29,980 nucleotides of DNA from assembly GCA_900546255.1 (NCBI GenBank), contig URCB01000020.1, positions 1 through 29,980 on the forward strand, read 5' to 3'. The number at the start of each line of letters is the position of its first letter. Within the stretch, counting starts at the first letter, position 1. A program made the translations under genes and the position numbers. The notes below the pieces were generated by a model. It made no database searches. It was given only the letters and a program-made list of their open reading frames with translations, and was not told where the DNA came from. The DNA comes from an uncultured Eubacteriales bacterium. GTDB lineage: Bacteria; Bacillota; Clostridia; Oscillospirales; Oscillospiraceae. Of the stretch, positions 6,570 through 13,662 are shown one piece after another.

Positions 6570-7514
6570 ATGAAGAAGATTCTTGCCCTTGCCCTGTCTC
6601 TCACCCTGGCCCTGTCCCTGTGTGCCTGCGGAGGAGACACCACCGGCGATACCGCCGAGAACACCGACGCCCAGCAGATTGAGACCGACGTGGTGGAGAT
6701 CCCCGAAGTGGAGGACCTCACCAGCACCGACACCAGCACCATCCCCGGGGTGGAGGACGGCGTCCTCACCGTGGGTATGGAGTGCGCCTACGCCCCCTAC
6801 AACTGGACCCAGACCGACGACTCCAACGGGGCTGTGCCCATCGTGAACAACCCCGGCTCCTACGCCAACGGCTATGACGTGATGATCGCCCAGCGCATCT
6901 GCGACACCTACGGCTGGGAGCTGGAGATCCAGCAGATCAGCTGGGACGGCCTCACCCCCGCCCTGCAGGCTGGCACCATCGACGCCGTCATCGCCGGCCA
7001 GTCCATGACCGACGAGCGCCTGGCCGAGGTGGACATGGCTGGCCCCTACTTCTACGCCTCCATCGTCTGCGTGACCAAGGAGGGCAGCGACGTGGCCTCC
7101 GCCACCGGCATCAGCCAGCTCACCGGCACCTGCACCGCCCAGACCGGCACCATTTGGTATGAGACCTGCCTGCCCCAGGCAGCAGAAGTGGCCGACATTG
7201 AGATCATGCCCCAGTCTGAGGATGCCCCCGCCATGATCATGGCTGTGGAGTCCGGCACCGTGGACTTCATCTGCACCGACATCCCCACCGCCATGGGTGC
7301 CTGCTCCACCTACGATGACCTGACCATCCTGGACTTCTCCAACAACGCCGAGGACAACTTCGACGTCAGCGAAGGCGACATCAACATCGGCATCTCTGTG
7401 CTCAAGGGCAACACCCAGCTGAAGGACGCCATTGACACCGTCCTGGCCCCCCTGAACGGCGACATCTTCAACGCCATCATGAACGAGGCCATTGCCATCC
7501 AGCCCACCATCTGA
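6570..7514 (+). CDS. Amino-acid ABC transporter, substrate-binding lipoprotein (probably lysine)
   Basis: 314 residues with a signal peptide ending LSLCAC; Cys20 is the likely lipidated residue. After an acidic linker rich in Asp/Thr comes a family 3 (HisJ/GlnH-type) solute-binding domain: GVLTVGMECAYAPYNWTQ near residue 65, YANGYDVMIAQRICDTYGW, LTPALQAGTIDAVIAGQSMTDERLAE and IGISVLKGN near the end. The family captures amino acids outside the membrane and gives them to the permease. It is the first gene after the lysine riboswitch, so lysine (or a close analogue such as ornithine) is the expected ligand. Start supported by AGAGGAG at 6558. Confidence 0.92.
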   Translation: MKKILALALSLTLALSLCACGGDTTGDTAENTDAQQIETDVVEIPEVEDLTSTDTSTIPGVEDGVLTVGMECAYAPYNWTQTDDSNGAVPIVNNPGSYANGYDVMIAQRICDTYGWELEIQQISWDGLTPALQAGTIDAVIAGQSMTDERLAEVDMAGPYFYASIVCVTKEGSDVASATGISQLTGTCTAQTGTIWYETCLPQAAEVADIEIMPQSEDAPAMIMAVESGTVDFICTDIPTAMGACSTYDDLTILDFSNNAEDNFDVSEGDINIGISVLKGNTQLKDAIDTVLAPLNGDIFNAIMNEAIAIQPTI

Positions 7515-7526
7515 TCCCGTGCCATC

Positions 7527-7597
7527 CGGCCCCTTTGGGCCGAAATAAGGATATTCGCCCACTATCCGGCCCTGCCTCCCAGGGCCGGATAGTGGCG
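7527..7597 (+). other. Intergenic hairpins between binding protein and permease genes
   Basis: A small stem (CGGCCC, loop, GGGCCG at 7527-7542) is followed by a 16-bp perfect stem: CCACTATCCGGCCCTG (7559-7574), loop CCTCC, and CAGGGCCGGATAGTGG (7580-7595). No T-run follows, so it is unlikely to be a simple terminator. Such structures after binding-protein genes usually stabilise the upstream mRNA and give more binding protein than permease; that role here is inference. Confidence 0.6.
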
Positions 7598-7625
7598 GTT
7601 AACAGAGAAAGGAACACGAATCTCC

Positions 7626-8585
7626 ATGGAAAAACTCTTTGAACTGGGAACGGATATCTCCCTGTTGTGGGAGCACTACTGGCTCACCTACCTCACCGGT
7701 ATCCGGAACACCATCGTTGTGGCGGTGGTGGCCACCCTCATTGGCTGCATCATCGGCCTGGTCTGTGGCATCCTCAACACCATCCCCTACACCAAGCAGG
7801 ATTCCCTGGGCAAGCGGTTTGTGCTGAAGCTCATCCGGGTCATTGTGCGGATCTATGTGGAGGTCTTCCGGGGTACGCCCATGATCCTCCAGGCGGTGTT
7901 CATCTACTACGGCCTGCCCTACTTCATCGATGGGTTTACGGCCTTCCAAGGCAACTCGGGCATCTGGCTGGCCTCCCTCATCGTGGTCTCCATCAACACG
8001 GGCGCATATATGGCCGAGTCCGTCCGGGGCGGCATCATCTCCGTGGACCCCGGCCAGACGGAAGGAGCCCAGGCCATCGGCATGACCCACGTGCAGACCA
8101 TGACCAACGTCATCCTGCCCCAGGCGGTGCGGAACATCGTGCCCCAGATCGGCAACAACTTCATCATCAACATCAAGGACACTTCGGTGATGTTCGTCAT
8201 CGGTTTCATCGAGTTCTTCGCCGTCCACCGCAACATCGTGGGCGTGAACCTGAAGTACTTCCCCTCGGCCACCATTGAGATGATCGGCTACCTGTGCATG
8301 ACCTTGCTGGCCTCCTTCATCCTGCGGAAGATCGAGAAGAAGATGGACGGCTCTGACAGCTACGAACTGGCCCAGGCAGACGTGCTCACCATGTCCGCCG
8401 GCACCTACAGCAACCCCGACCGGGGCACCCCCTTTGACGAGCGCAACCCCGAGGCCCAGAAGAGCATGCTCCGGGAGGAGCTCCGCCGCCAGGCCGAGCG
8501 GGATGCCGCTGCCTGGGAGGGCCAGATGGCCGAGACCCGCCGCCCCCACGGAGGCGACCGGAATTCTGAAGGAGGGGACCAGTAA
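7626..8585 (+). CDS. Amino-acid ABC transporter permease (probably lysine)
   Basis: 319 residues of the HisM/GlnP family. Membrane helices are visible at about residues 25-52 ([20 protein letters not shown]), 75-100, 110-130, 190-210 and 215-235. The FRGTPMILQ motif and the cytoplasmic EAA loop ([22 protein letters not shown], interrupted here for length as residues about 140-161) contact the ATPase. After the last helix there is an unusual hydrophilic tail of about 80 residues, rich in Arg, Glu and Gln (near [18 protein letters not shown]), which most family members lack. Its stop codon overlaps the start of the ATPase gene by one base, a sign of translational coupling. Confidence 0.92.
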   Translation: MEKLFELGTDISLLWEHYWLTYLTGIRNTIVVAVVATLIGCIIGLVCGILNTIPYTKQDSLGKRFVLKLIRVIVRIYVEVFRGTPMILQAVFIYYGLPYFIDGFTAFQGNSGIWLASLIVVSINTGAYMAESVRGGIISVDPGQTEGAQAIGMTHVQTMTNVILPQAVRNIVPQIGNNFIINIKDTSVMFVIGFIEFFAVHRNIVGVNLKYFPSATIEMIGYLCMTLLASFILRKIEKKMDGSDSYELAQADVLTMSAGTYSNPDRGTPFDERNPEAQKSMLREELRRQAERDAAAWEGQMAETRRPHGGDRNSEGGDQ

Positions 8586-9325
8586 TGGATGAGATGATTT
8601 TGCAGGTAAACCACCTGTCCAAGTCCTTCGGCAAGCACGAGGTGCTCAAGGACATCAACTTTACGGTAAAGGCCGGGGACGTGACCTCCATCATCGGGGC
8701 CTCTGGCTCCGGCAAGTCCACCCTGCTGCGGTGCATCAACCTGCTGGAGATCCCCACCAGCGGGGAGATCCTCTTCCATGGGGAGAACATTCTCACCCAG
8801 AAGGGGGGCGCCCCCGCCTACCGCACCCGGGTGGGGATGGTGTTCCAGTCCTTCAACCTCTTCAACAACATGACCGTGCTGGAAAACTGCATGGTGGGCC
8901 AGACCAAGGTCTTGAAGAAGCACGAGAAGGAGGCCAAGGACCTGGCCATGCAGTACCTGAACAAGGTGGGCATGGCTCCCTACATCAACGCCCGGCCCCG
9001 GCAGCTCTCCGGCGGCCAGAAGCAGCGGGTGGCCATCGCCCGGGCCCTGGCCATGAACCCGGAGGTCCTCCTCTTTGACGAGCCCACCTCCGCCCTGGAC
9101 CCGGAGATGGTGGGGGAGGTGCTCACCGTCATGCGCAGCCTGGCCAAGGAGGGCCTGACCATGCTGGTGGTCACCCATGAGATGGCCTTCGCCCGGGACG
9201 TGTCCAACCACGTGGTGTTCATGCGGGACGGGGTCATCTGGGAGGAAGGCGCCCCCCAGCAGATCTTTGCCGACCCCCAGCGGCAGGAGACCAAGGACTT
9301 CCTCTCCCGGTTTATGGAACGGTAA
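8585..9325 (+). CDS. Amino-acid ABC transporter ATP-binding protein (probably lysine)
   Basis: 246 residues, normal for the GlnQ/HisP family. Walker A is GASGSGKST at residues 38-46, the Q-loop is in VFQSFNLF, the ABC signature is [15 protein letters not shown], Walker B is [13 protein letters not shown] and the switch His is in [10 protein letters not shown]. It powers import on the inner face of the membrane. The ATG overlaps the permease stop (TAATG). It is the last gene of the riboswitch-controlled operon; hairpins follow at once. A GGAGGGG site lies in the end of the permease gene. Confidence 0.95.
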   Translation: MDEMILQVNHLSKSFGKHEVLKDINFTVKAGDVTSIIGASGSGKSTLLRCINLLEIPTSGEILFHGENILTQKGGAPAYRTRVGMVFQSFNLFNNMTVLENCMVGQTKVLKKHEKEAKDLAMQYLNKVGMAPYINARPRQLSGGQKQRVAIARALAMNPEVLLFDEPTSALDPEMVGEVLTVMRSLAKEGLTMLVVTHEMAFARDVSNHVVFMRDGVIWEEGAPQQIFADPQRQETKDFLSRFMER

Positions 9326-9459
9326 TATTTTTGAACCCGCTGCGCTGGGCTTCAAAAATAAGAGATTGCAGCCGACTGCGCGCCCCCCGGATGCCAAGGC
9401 ATCCGGGGGGGCACTTGCGGCTGAGCAGGATTTTTTCACCGGCGGAGCCGGCGAAAAAA
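9326..9459 (+). repeat. Multi-hairpin intergenic element, copy A
   Basis: Three hairpins in a row directly after the ATPase stop. Hairpin 1: TATTTTTGAACCC (9326-9338) with GGG-C-TTCAAAAATA (9347-9360). Hairpin 2: outer stem CAGCCG (9369-9374) with CGGCTG (9418-9423), enclosing ACTGCGCG, an inner stem CCCCCCGGATG (9383-9393) with CATCCGGGGGG (9400-9410), and GCACTTG. Hairpin 3: TTTTTTC (9431-9437) with GAAAAAA (9453-9459) enclosing CCGGC-GGA-GCCGG. The same order, with changed but still paired arms and a conserved 3' block, occurs at 29812-29980. I do not recognise the family. Hairpin 1 could also act as the operon terminator. Confidence 0.6.
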
Positions 9460-9580
9460 TGGATGGGAAATTCTTTCCGCGGCTGCGGCCGCGGGAACTC
9501 TGCGAGGCTGCTTTGGGGAAGGCCCTTCCACAGAAAAACGCAGAAGAGAAAGGACCGAAGCGAAAGGCTTCGGTCCTTTT
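9460..9580 (+). terminator. Terminator between convergent ATPase and antiporter genes
   Basis: AGGACCGAAGC (9551-9561), loop GAAAG, GCTTCGGTCCT (9567-9577), then TTTT. It would stop plus-strand transcription and can also serve the minus-strand antiporter transcript. The 90 bases before it hold a further GC-rich imperfect palindrome (TTCCGCGG with CCGCGGGAA near 9476) and no gene. Confidence 0.7.
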
Positions 9581-9605
9581 GTTGTGTTGGGATGCCAGGG
9601 GCTGC

Positions 9606-10991
9606 TCACAGGAAGGCGAACCCGTAGATCAGATAGGCCGCCGCGGCCAGCACGCCGGCGCAGAGGGCGAAGGGCATCTGGGTGCGCACATGGTCCAGGG
9701 GGAGGATGTTGGTGGCCTGGCCGATGAGGATGGAGTTGTCGGAGTAGAAGCACAGCTGGGTGCCGAACACCGAACCGGAGAAGATGGCGGCGATGGCCAC
9801 GGCCATGTTGGCGTCCATGGCCTGAACCAGGGGGACCACCAGGGGCACCATGATGGCCGACACGCCCCAGGCGTTGGCCAAGGCGAAGGTCATCACCGTG
9901 GCCACCAGGAAGATGACAAAGGGCAGCAGCTGCCCGCCCATGAGGGGGGCGACCTTCTCGATGATGAATTGGTCCATGCCCAGGGACTCGCAGGCGGACT
10001 TGAACATGAAGGCGATGACCAGCAGGGCCAGCACCGACACCATGGTGGAGAAGCCCTCCCAGACGCCGTCCACGTACTCGGCGATGGACATGAGCCTCCG
10101 GGCCAGGTAGAGGATGCCGGTAAAGATCAGGGCCACCACCACGCCGGTGAGCACGTCGATGTCGAAGAGGATGGTGGCGGCCACCAGCACGGCGATGGGC
10201 AGGACCAGGTCCCACAGGCCGGCAGTATGGCGGCTCTTGGCAGGGGGTTCCTCAGGGAAGGGGTCGGCGTCGTCCTGCCCCACGGGCTTGCCGTCGGGGA
10301 AGAGGACGCCGGTCTCCTCCGCTTCCTTCTGGAACTTCCGCATGGGACCGAAGAGGGGGATGACCCCGGTGATCACCAGCAGCAGCACCAGCAGGCACAG
10401 CATGGGGTAGAACATGAAGGGGATGGACTGGATGTACACCAGGGTGGCGCTGCCCCCCTCCGGGACGATCCCTGTGGTGTCGATGAGGCTGGCGTAGTAA
10501 ATCGACCAGGAGGACAGCGGGATGAGCACCACCACCGGGGCGGAGGTGGAGCCAATGACATAGGCCGTCATGGTCCGGTGGATTCGGTGGGAGTCGTTGA
10601 GGCGCTTGGTGATGGAGCCGGTGGCCAGGATGTTCAGGTAGTCATCCACGAAGAGGACCACGCTCAGCAGCCACTCGGCCAGCAGGGAGCGTTTCTTGGT
10701 GGTGGCAAACCGGGAAAGGACCCCGGTGAAGCCCATGGCGGCCCGGGATTTCTCCAAAACCCCCACCAGGCCCCCCAGCAGACCCACCACCAGCAGCACC
10801 CAGACATTCTCCGCAGAGACGGTCTGAATCTGCTCGATGAGGGCGTAGAACCAATCCCCCTTATACCCCAGAATCAGGGCCAGGAGGGTGGCGATCAGCA
10901 GGGACTCGAAGGTGCGCTTGGTGATCAGGGCCACGACGATGAGGACGATGACAGGGACGATGCTGACGATTCCATAGGTTGTTGGTTCCAT
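9606..10991 (-). CDS. NhaC-family Na+/H+ antiporter-like transporter
   Basis: 461 residues with about eleven to twelve membrane helices. The N-terminus MEPTTYGIVSIVPVIVLIVV and the segments LVVGLLGGLVGVLEKSRAA, FVDDYLNILATGSITKRL and SGSVFGTQLCFYSDNSIL fit the NhaC/ion transporter superfamily. Members exchange Na+ or H+ for protons or for organic substrates (the malate/lactate antiporter MleN belongs here). A hydrophilic loop occurs near residues 225-255. It is downstream of the LuxR gene on the same strand and faces the putrescine-to-GABA enzymes across it, so putrescine, GABA or another amine-type substrate is as plausible as Na+/H+ exchange; that is inference. The ATG at 10991 has AAGGGGG upstream. 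Confidence 0.85.
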   Translation of the reverse strand: MEPTTYGIVSIVPVIVLIVVALITKRTFESLLIATLLALILGYKGDWFYALIEQIQTVSAENVWVLLVVGLLGGLVGVLEKSRAAMGFTGVLSRFATTKKRSLLAEWLLSVVLFVDDYLNILATGSITKRLNDSHRIHRTMTAYVIGSTSAPVVVLIPLSSWSIYYASLIDTTGIVPEGGSATLVYIQSIPFMFYPMLCLLVLLLVITGVIPLFGPMRKFQKEAEETGVLFPDGKPVGQDDADPFPEEPPAKSRHTAGLWDLVLPIAVLVAATILFDIDVLTGVVVALIFTGILYLARRLMSIAEYVDGVWEGFSTMVSVLALLVIAFMFKSACESLGMDQFIIEKVAPLMGGQLLPFVIFLVATVMTFALANAWGVSAIMVPLVVPLVQAMDANMAVAIAAIFSGSVFGTQLCFYSDNSILIGQATNILPLDHVRTQMPFALCAGVLAAAAYLIYGFAFL

Positions 10992-11153
10992 GTAAGTAAC
11001 CCCCTTCCTGTCTGTAACCGGCGCCGGGGCGCCGCCGCGCTGTGCCGCGGACTATGGAATGGCGGAGCGTTCGAAGCGGAATCGTGGCGGATGGGGCGGG
11101 GTAAAGACGGGTGGACGGATGCCTCCTCTCTTCTCTCTCTGATTGGGCCAGCA

Positions 11154-11927
11154 TCAGGGTTGGGTGTCCCCCTCCAGCAGCAGGCGCATGATCTCCCAGC
11201 GGGAGGTGACACCCAGCTTACGGAAGATGTTTTGGTAATGCTTCTGGAGGGTGGAGTCCCGCACCTGGAGGGCTTCGGCGATCTCCCGGTTTTCCCGGAA
11301 GCGGGTGAGCATCTCCAGCAGCTGGGTCTCCCGGGTGGTGAGGCCATACCGGGCGGCCACGGCGGGCAGGTCGTAGCCGGCGGCGTTCTGACGGCGGATC
11401 ATTTGGTCCAGCAGGGTGTTCATTTGCTGGTTGAGATGGGTGCCCACTGCGTTGCACAGGAAGAGCTCCTCGTCGGTGAAGGGGCCATCCTCCCGGCGGC
11501 GGAAGAGGCTCAGCACCCCCAGGGGCCTTCCGTGGTGTACGATGGCGTAGTACAAGGTGTCGTAGACCTGGTAGGGGGCGTAGCATTTCTGGTAAATGGG
11601 GGACCGCAGCCGCTGCTGCTCCCCTACCAAATCGCTCTCCCGAAAGACGGTGGACTCCCGGCAGCAGCTGAGCCAGCCGGTGTAGTCGTCATCGGCAAAG
11701 CGCATATAGTTGCGCTCGGCTTCTGCAAACTCTGCAGGGGTACACAGGGGATCCACCAGGCGGATGGGAGCGCCCCCCTCCTGGCTGCGCATGATGCTGG
11801 CATAGCGGAAGGGAATGAGCATTTTCAGCATGGGCAGGAAGGTCTGACCCAGTTCCCCGTAGGTCTGGCACTGGTACAGTTCACGAAGAACATTATTGAA
11901 GATAAGAAAGCTGTTTTTACTAATCAT
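11154..11927 (-). CDS. LuxR-family transcriptional regulator with GAF-like sensor domain
   Basis: 257 residues. Residues about 190-257 form a LuxR-type HTH: LTTRETQLLEMLTRFRENRE, then IAEALQVRDSTLQKHYQNIF and RKLGVTSRWE, the canonical four-helix pattern. Residues about 5-170 look like a GAF-type ligand-binding domain (FNNVLRELYQCQTYGELGQT near the N-terminus, YYAIVHHGRPLGVLSLFRR near residue 130). No receiver domain and no quorum-sensing acyl-HSL motif are seen. It is divergent from patA and followed by the antiporter gene, so it most likely controls both in response to a small molecule. The ATG at 11927 is preceded by GAGGAAGGGA. Confidence 0.85.
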   Translation of the reverse strand: MISKNSFLIFNNVLRELYQCQTYGELGQTFLPMLKMLIPFRYASIMRSQEGGAPIRLVDPLCTPAEFAEAERNYMRFADDDYTGWLSCCRESTVFRESDLVGEQQRLRSPIYQKCYAPYQVYDTLYYAIVHHGRPLGVLSLFRRREDGPFTDEELFLCNAVGTHLNQQMNTLLDQMIRRQNAAGYDLPAVAARYGLTTRETQLLEMLTRFRENREIAEALQVRDSTLQKHYQNIFRKLGVTSRWEIMRLLLEGDTQP

Positions 11928-11996
11928 GGGAAAGTCCCTTCCTCTACAGTTGCAAGTTCGTCTTCTTTAGTATACTGGAAAACAAAATGGAAAGAC

Positions 11997-12034
11997 ATAC
12001 TTCAAAATGTTAAGAAGTACTTCTTTTCAAGTAT
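11997..12034. promoter_or_regulatory. Nested palindromes, candidate LuxR-regulator operator
   Basis: AAGAAGTACTTCTT (12012-12025) is a perfect 14-bp palindrome. It lies within a wider near-perfect inverted repeat, ATACTTCAAAA (11997-12007) with TTTTCAAGTAT (12024-12034). The site is in the AT-rich divergent gap between the regulator gene and patA, roughly 70 bases from the regulator start, the expected place for an autoregulatory and shared operator. The link to this regulator is inference. Confidence 0.5.
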
Positions 12035-12054
12035 AAAATATGGAAAGAAAAGAA

Positions 12055-12083
12055 TTTTAAAAATATAAAAACAAGGATATAAT
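12055..12083 (+). promoter_or_regulatory. Candidate promoter for patA
   Basis: TATAAT at 12078-12083 is a perfect -10; the hexamer 17 bases upstream is TTTTAA (12055-12060), a weak -35, as expected for an activator-dependent promoter. It lies just downstream of the nested palindromes. The transcript would have a leader of about 145 bases in which I see only small stems. A TTGACA at 12124 has no matching -10. Confidence 0.4.
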
Positions 12084-12233
12084 GGAGATGCTTACAATAT
12101 TTGCTGGAAAGTTTCCCCAATTATTGACAAAAAGCACAGTGTTGGCCGTGGCGCAGCGTTGTTTCCGATGCAAAGCATGCCGACACTCCATGATGGAAGG
12201 AATACACGAACTTGCAGTAAGGAGGAACGAACC

Positions 12234-13604
12234 ATGGCAAACCGTGAACAGGTAGTACGGGACCTTGACCGGGTCATCGGCCTGATCAAGACCGACGCGA
12301 AAGACATCCCCGCAGAAACCAAACAGCAAATGATGAAGGAGACCATTCATCATTTCAACGAATATGTCAGCCCCGGCTGGCTCCAGTACAGAAAGTCGGT
12401 TTCCTCGGAGACCGACGGCGACGTGGTGCTGGAATGGGAGGACGGCGGCTCCTACTTCTACGGCCTGAACGGCGAGAAGTTCCTGGACTGCCTGGGCGGC
12501 TTTGGCATTTACACCGCCGGCCACAGCGAGCCGGAGATTGTAGATGTGGTCAAGGCCCAGCTCAACCGGCAGGGCCTTCACTCCCAAGAGCTGATCGACC
12601 CCCTCCGGGGCTACCTGGCCAAGGCTGTGGCTGACATTACCCCCGGCGACCTGAAGCAGTGCTTCTTCACCAACTGCGGCACCGAGGCCGTGGAAATGGC
12701 CCTGAAGCTGGCCCGGTTTAAGACCGGCGGCCGCTGGTACATCTCCACCATCCGGGCCTTCCACGGCAAGACCGCCGGGTCCCTGTCCGTGGGCGGCAAG
12801 AGCACCTATCGGGAGCCTTACCTCCCCCTGGTGCAGCAGGTGACCCACGTGGAGTACGGCAACGCCGACGCCATGCGCACCGCCATCGAGAACCTGGAGG
12901 CCGTGGGCGAGAAGATCGCCGCCGTTATCCTGGAGCCCATCCAGGGCGAGGCCGGCGTCATCGTGCCCCCGCCGGGCTACCTGAAGGAGGTCCGCAAGAT
13001 CTGCGATGAGCACAACCTGCCCCTGATCCTGGACGAGATCCAGACCGGCATGGGCCGCACCGGCACCATGTGGCGCTGCGAGGCGGAGGACGTGGTGCCC
13101 GACGTCATGACCTTCGGCAAGGCCTTCGGCGGCGGCGTGATGCCCATCACCGGGTTCATCTGCCGGCCCCATATGTGGAGCCAGCCCCTCATTGACAACC
13201 CCTATCTCCTGGGGTCCACCACCTTTGGCGGCAACCCGGTGTGCTGCTCTGCCGCCATTGCCACCATCCGTTACATGCTGGCCCACGACATCCCCGGCCA
13301 GTGCCGGGACAAGGGCGCCCTCCTGAAGAAAGGCCTGGAGGACATGGCCGCCAAGTACCCCACCGTGGTCAAGGAAGTCCGGGGCGTGGGCATGATGCTG
13401 GCCGTGGAGTTCTACTCCGACGAGATCGGGTACGAGTTCTCCAAGGAGATGTACAATCATAAGGTGATCATCGCCGGCACCTTAAACAACGCGGAAACCA
13501 TCCGCTTTGAGCCCCCCGGCGTGCTGACGGAGGAGGAGATCGCCACCGTGATCCAGGCGGCTCACGAATCCGCAGCCAAAGCCAAGGAGGTCATGAAACT
13601 CTGA
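12234..13604 (+). CDS. patA: Putrescine aminotransferase
   Basis: 456 residues, a class III PLP-dependent aminotransferase close to E. coli PatA/YgjG: HSQELIDPLRGYLAKAVAD, FFTNCGTEAVEMALKLAR, EPIQGEAGVIVPPPGYL, LDEIQTGMGRTGTMW and AGTLNNAETIRFEPP all match that subfamily closely. The PLP lysine is Lys296 in TFGKAFGGGVMP. The family transfers the amino group of putrescine (also cadaverine) to 2-oxoglutarate, giving 4-aminobutanal and glutamate in the cytoplasm. The next gene, an aldehyde dehydrogenase, would oxidise the aldehyde. I chose ATG 12234 because GGAGG lies 8 bases upstream; an open extension to 12159 lacks such a site. Ornithine aminotransferase is the main alternative but fits less well. 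Confidence 0.92.
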   Translation: MANREQVVRDLDRVIGLIKTDAKDIPAETKQQMMKETIHHFNEYVSPGWLQYRKSVSSETDGDVVLEWEDGGSYFYGLNGEKFLDCLGGFGIYTAGHSEPEIVDVVKAQLNRQGLHSQELIDPLRGYLAKAVADITPGDLKQCFFTNCGTEAVEMALKLARFKTGGRWYISTIRAFHGKTAGSLSVGGKSTYREPYLPLVQQVTHVEYGNADAMRTAIENLEAVGEKIAAVILEPIQGEAGVIVPPPGYLKEVRKICDEHNLPLILDEIQTGMGRTGTMWRCEAEDVVPDVMTFGKAFGGGVMPITGFICRPHMWSQPLIDNPYLLGSTTFGGNPVCCSAAIATIRYMLAHDIPGQCRDKGALLKKGLEDMAAKYPTVVKEVRGVGMMLAVEFYSDEIGYEFSKEMYNHKVIIAGTLNNAETIRFEPPGVLTEEEIATVIQAAHESAAKAKEVMKL

Positions 13605-13662
13605 TCTCTCTGGCAGTTTCCCATACCATCACACGCCCGTTTATACTATTAGGAGGCAAAGT

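Noticed and set aside
9326..9459. CRISPR array or insertion-sequence end
   Set aside because: The hairpins are not direct repeats with spacers, there is no transposase frame and no target-site duplication is evident.
10992..11153. Third copy of the multi-hairpin element between the LuxR and antiporter genes
   Set aside because: Contains GC palindromes (GGCGCC-GG-GGCGCC type) and a GGCGGAG, but the conserved order of blocks seen in copies A and B is not present.
9177..12068. Very long plus-strand open frame (about 960 codons) across the antiporter and LuxR genes
   Set aside because: It is antisense to two well-recognised proteins, is rich in Gly, His and Gln from reverse-complemented hydrophobic codons, and has no ribosome binding site. 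It results from high GC codon usage.
12121..12233. Riboswitch or sigma-54 promoter in the patA leader
   Set aside because: TTGACA at 12124 lacks a -10, the GG-N10-GC match near 12143 is weak, no sigma-54 activator is present nearby, and I see only small stems and no known aptamer sequences.
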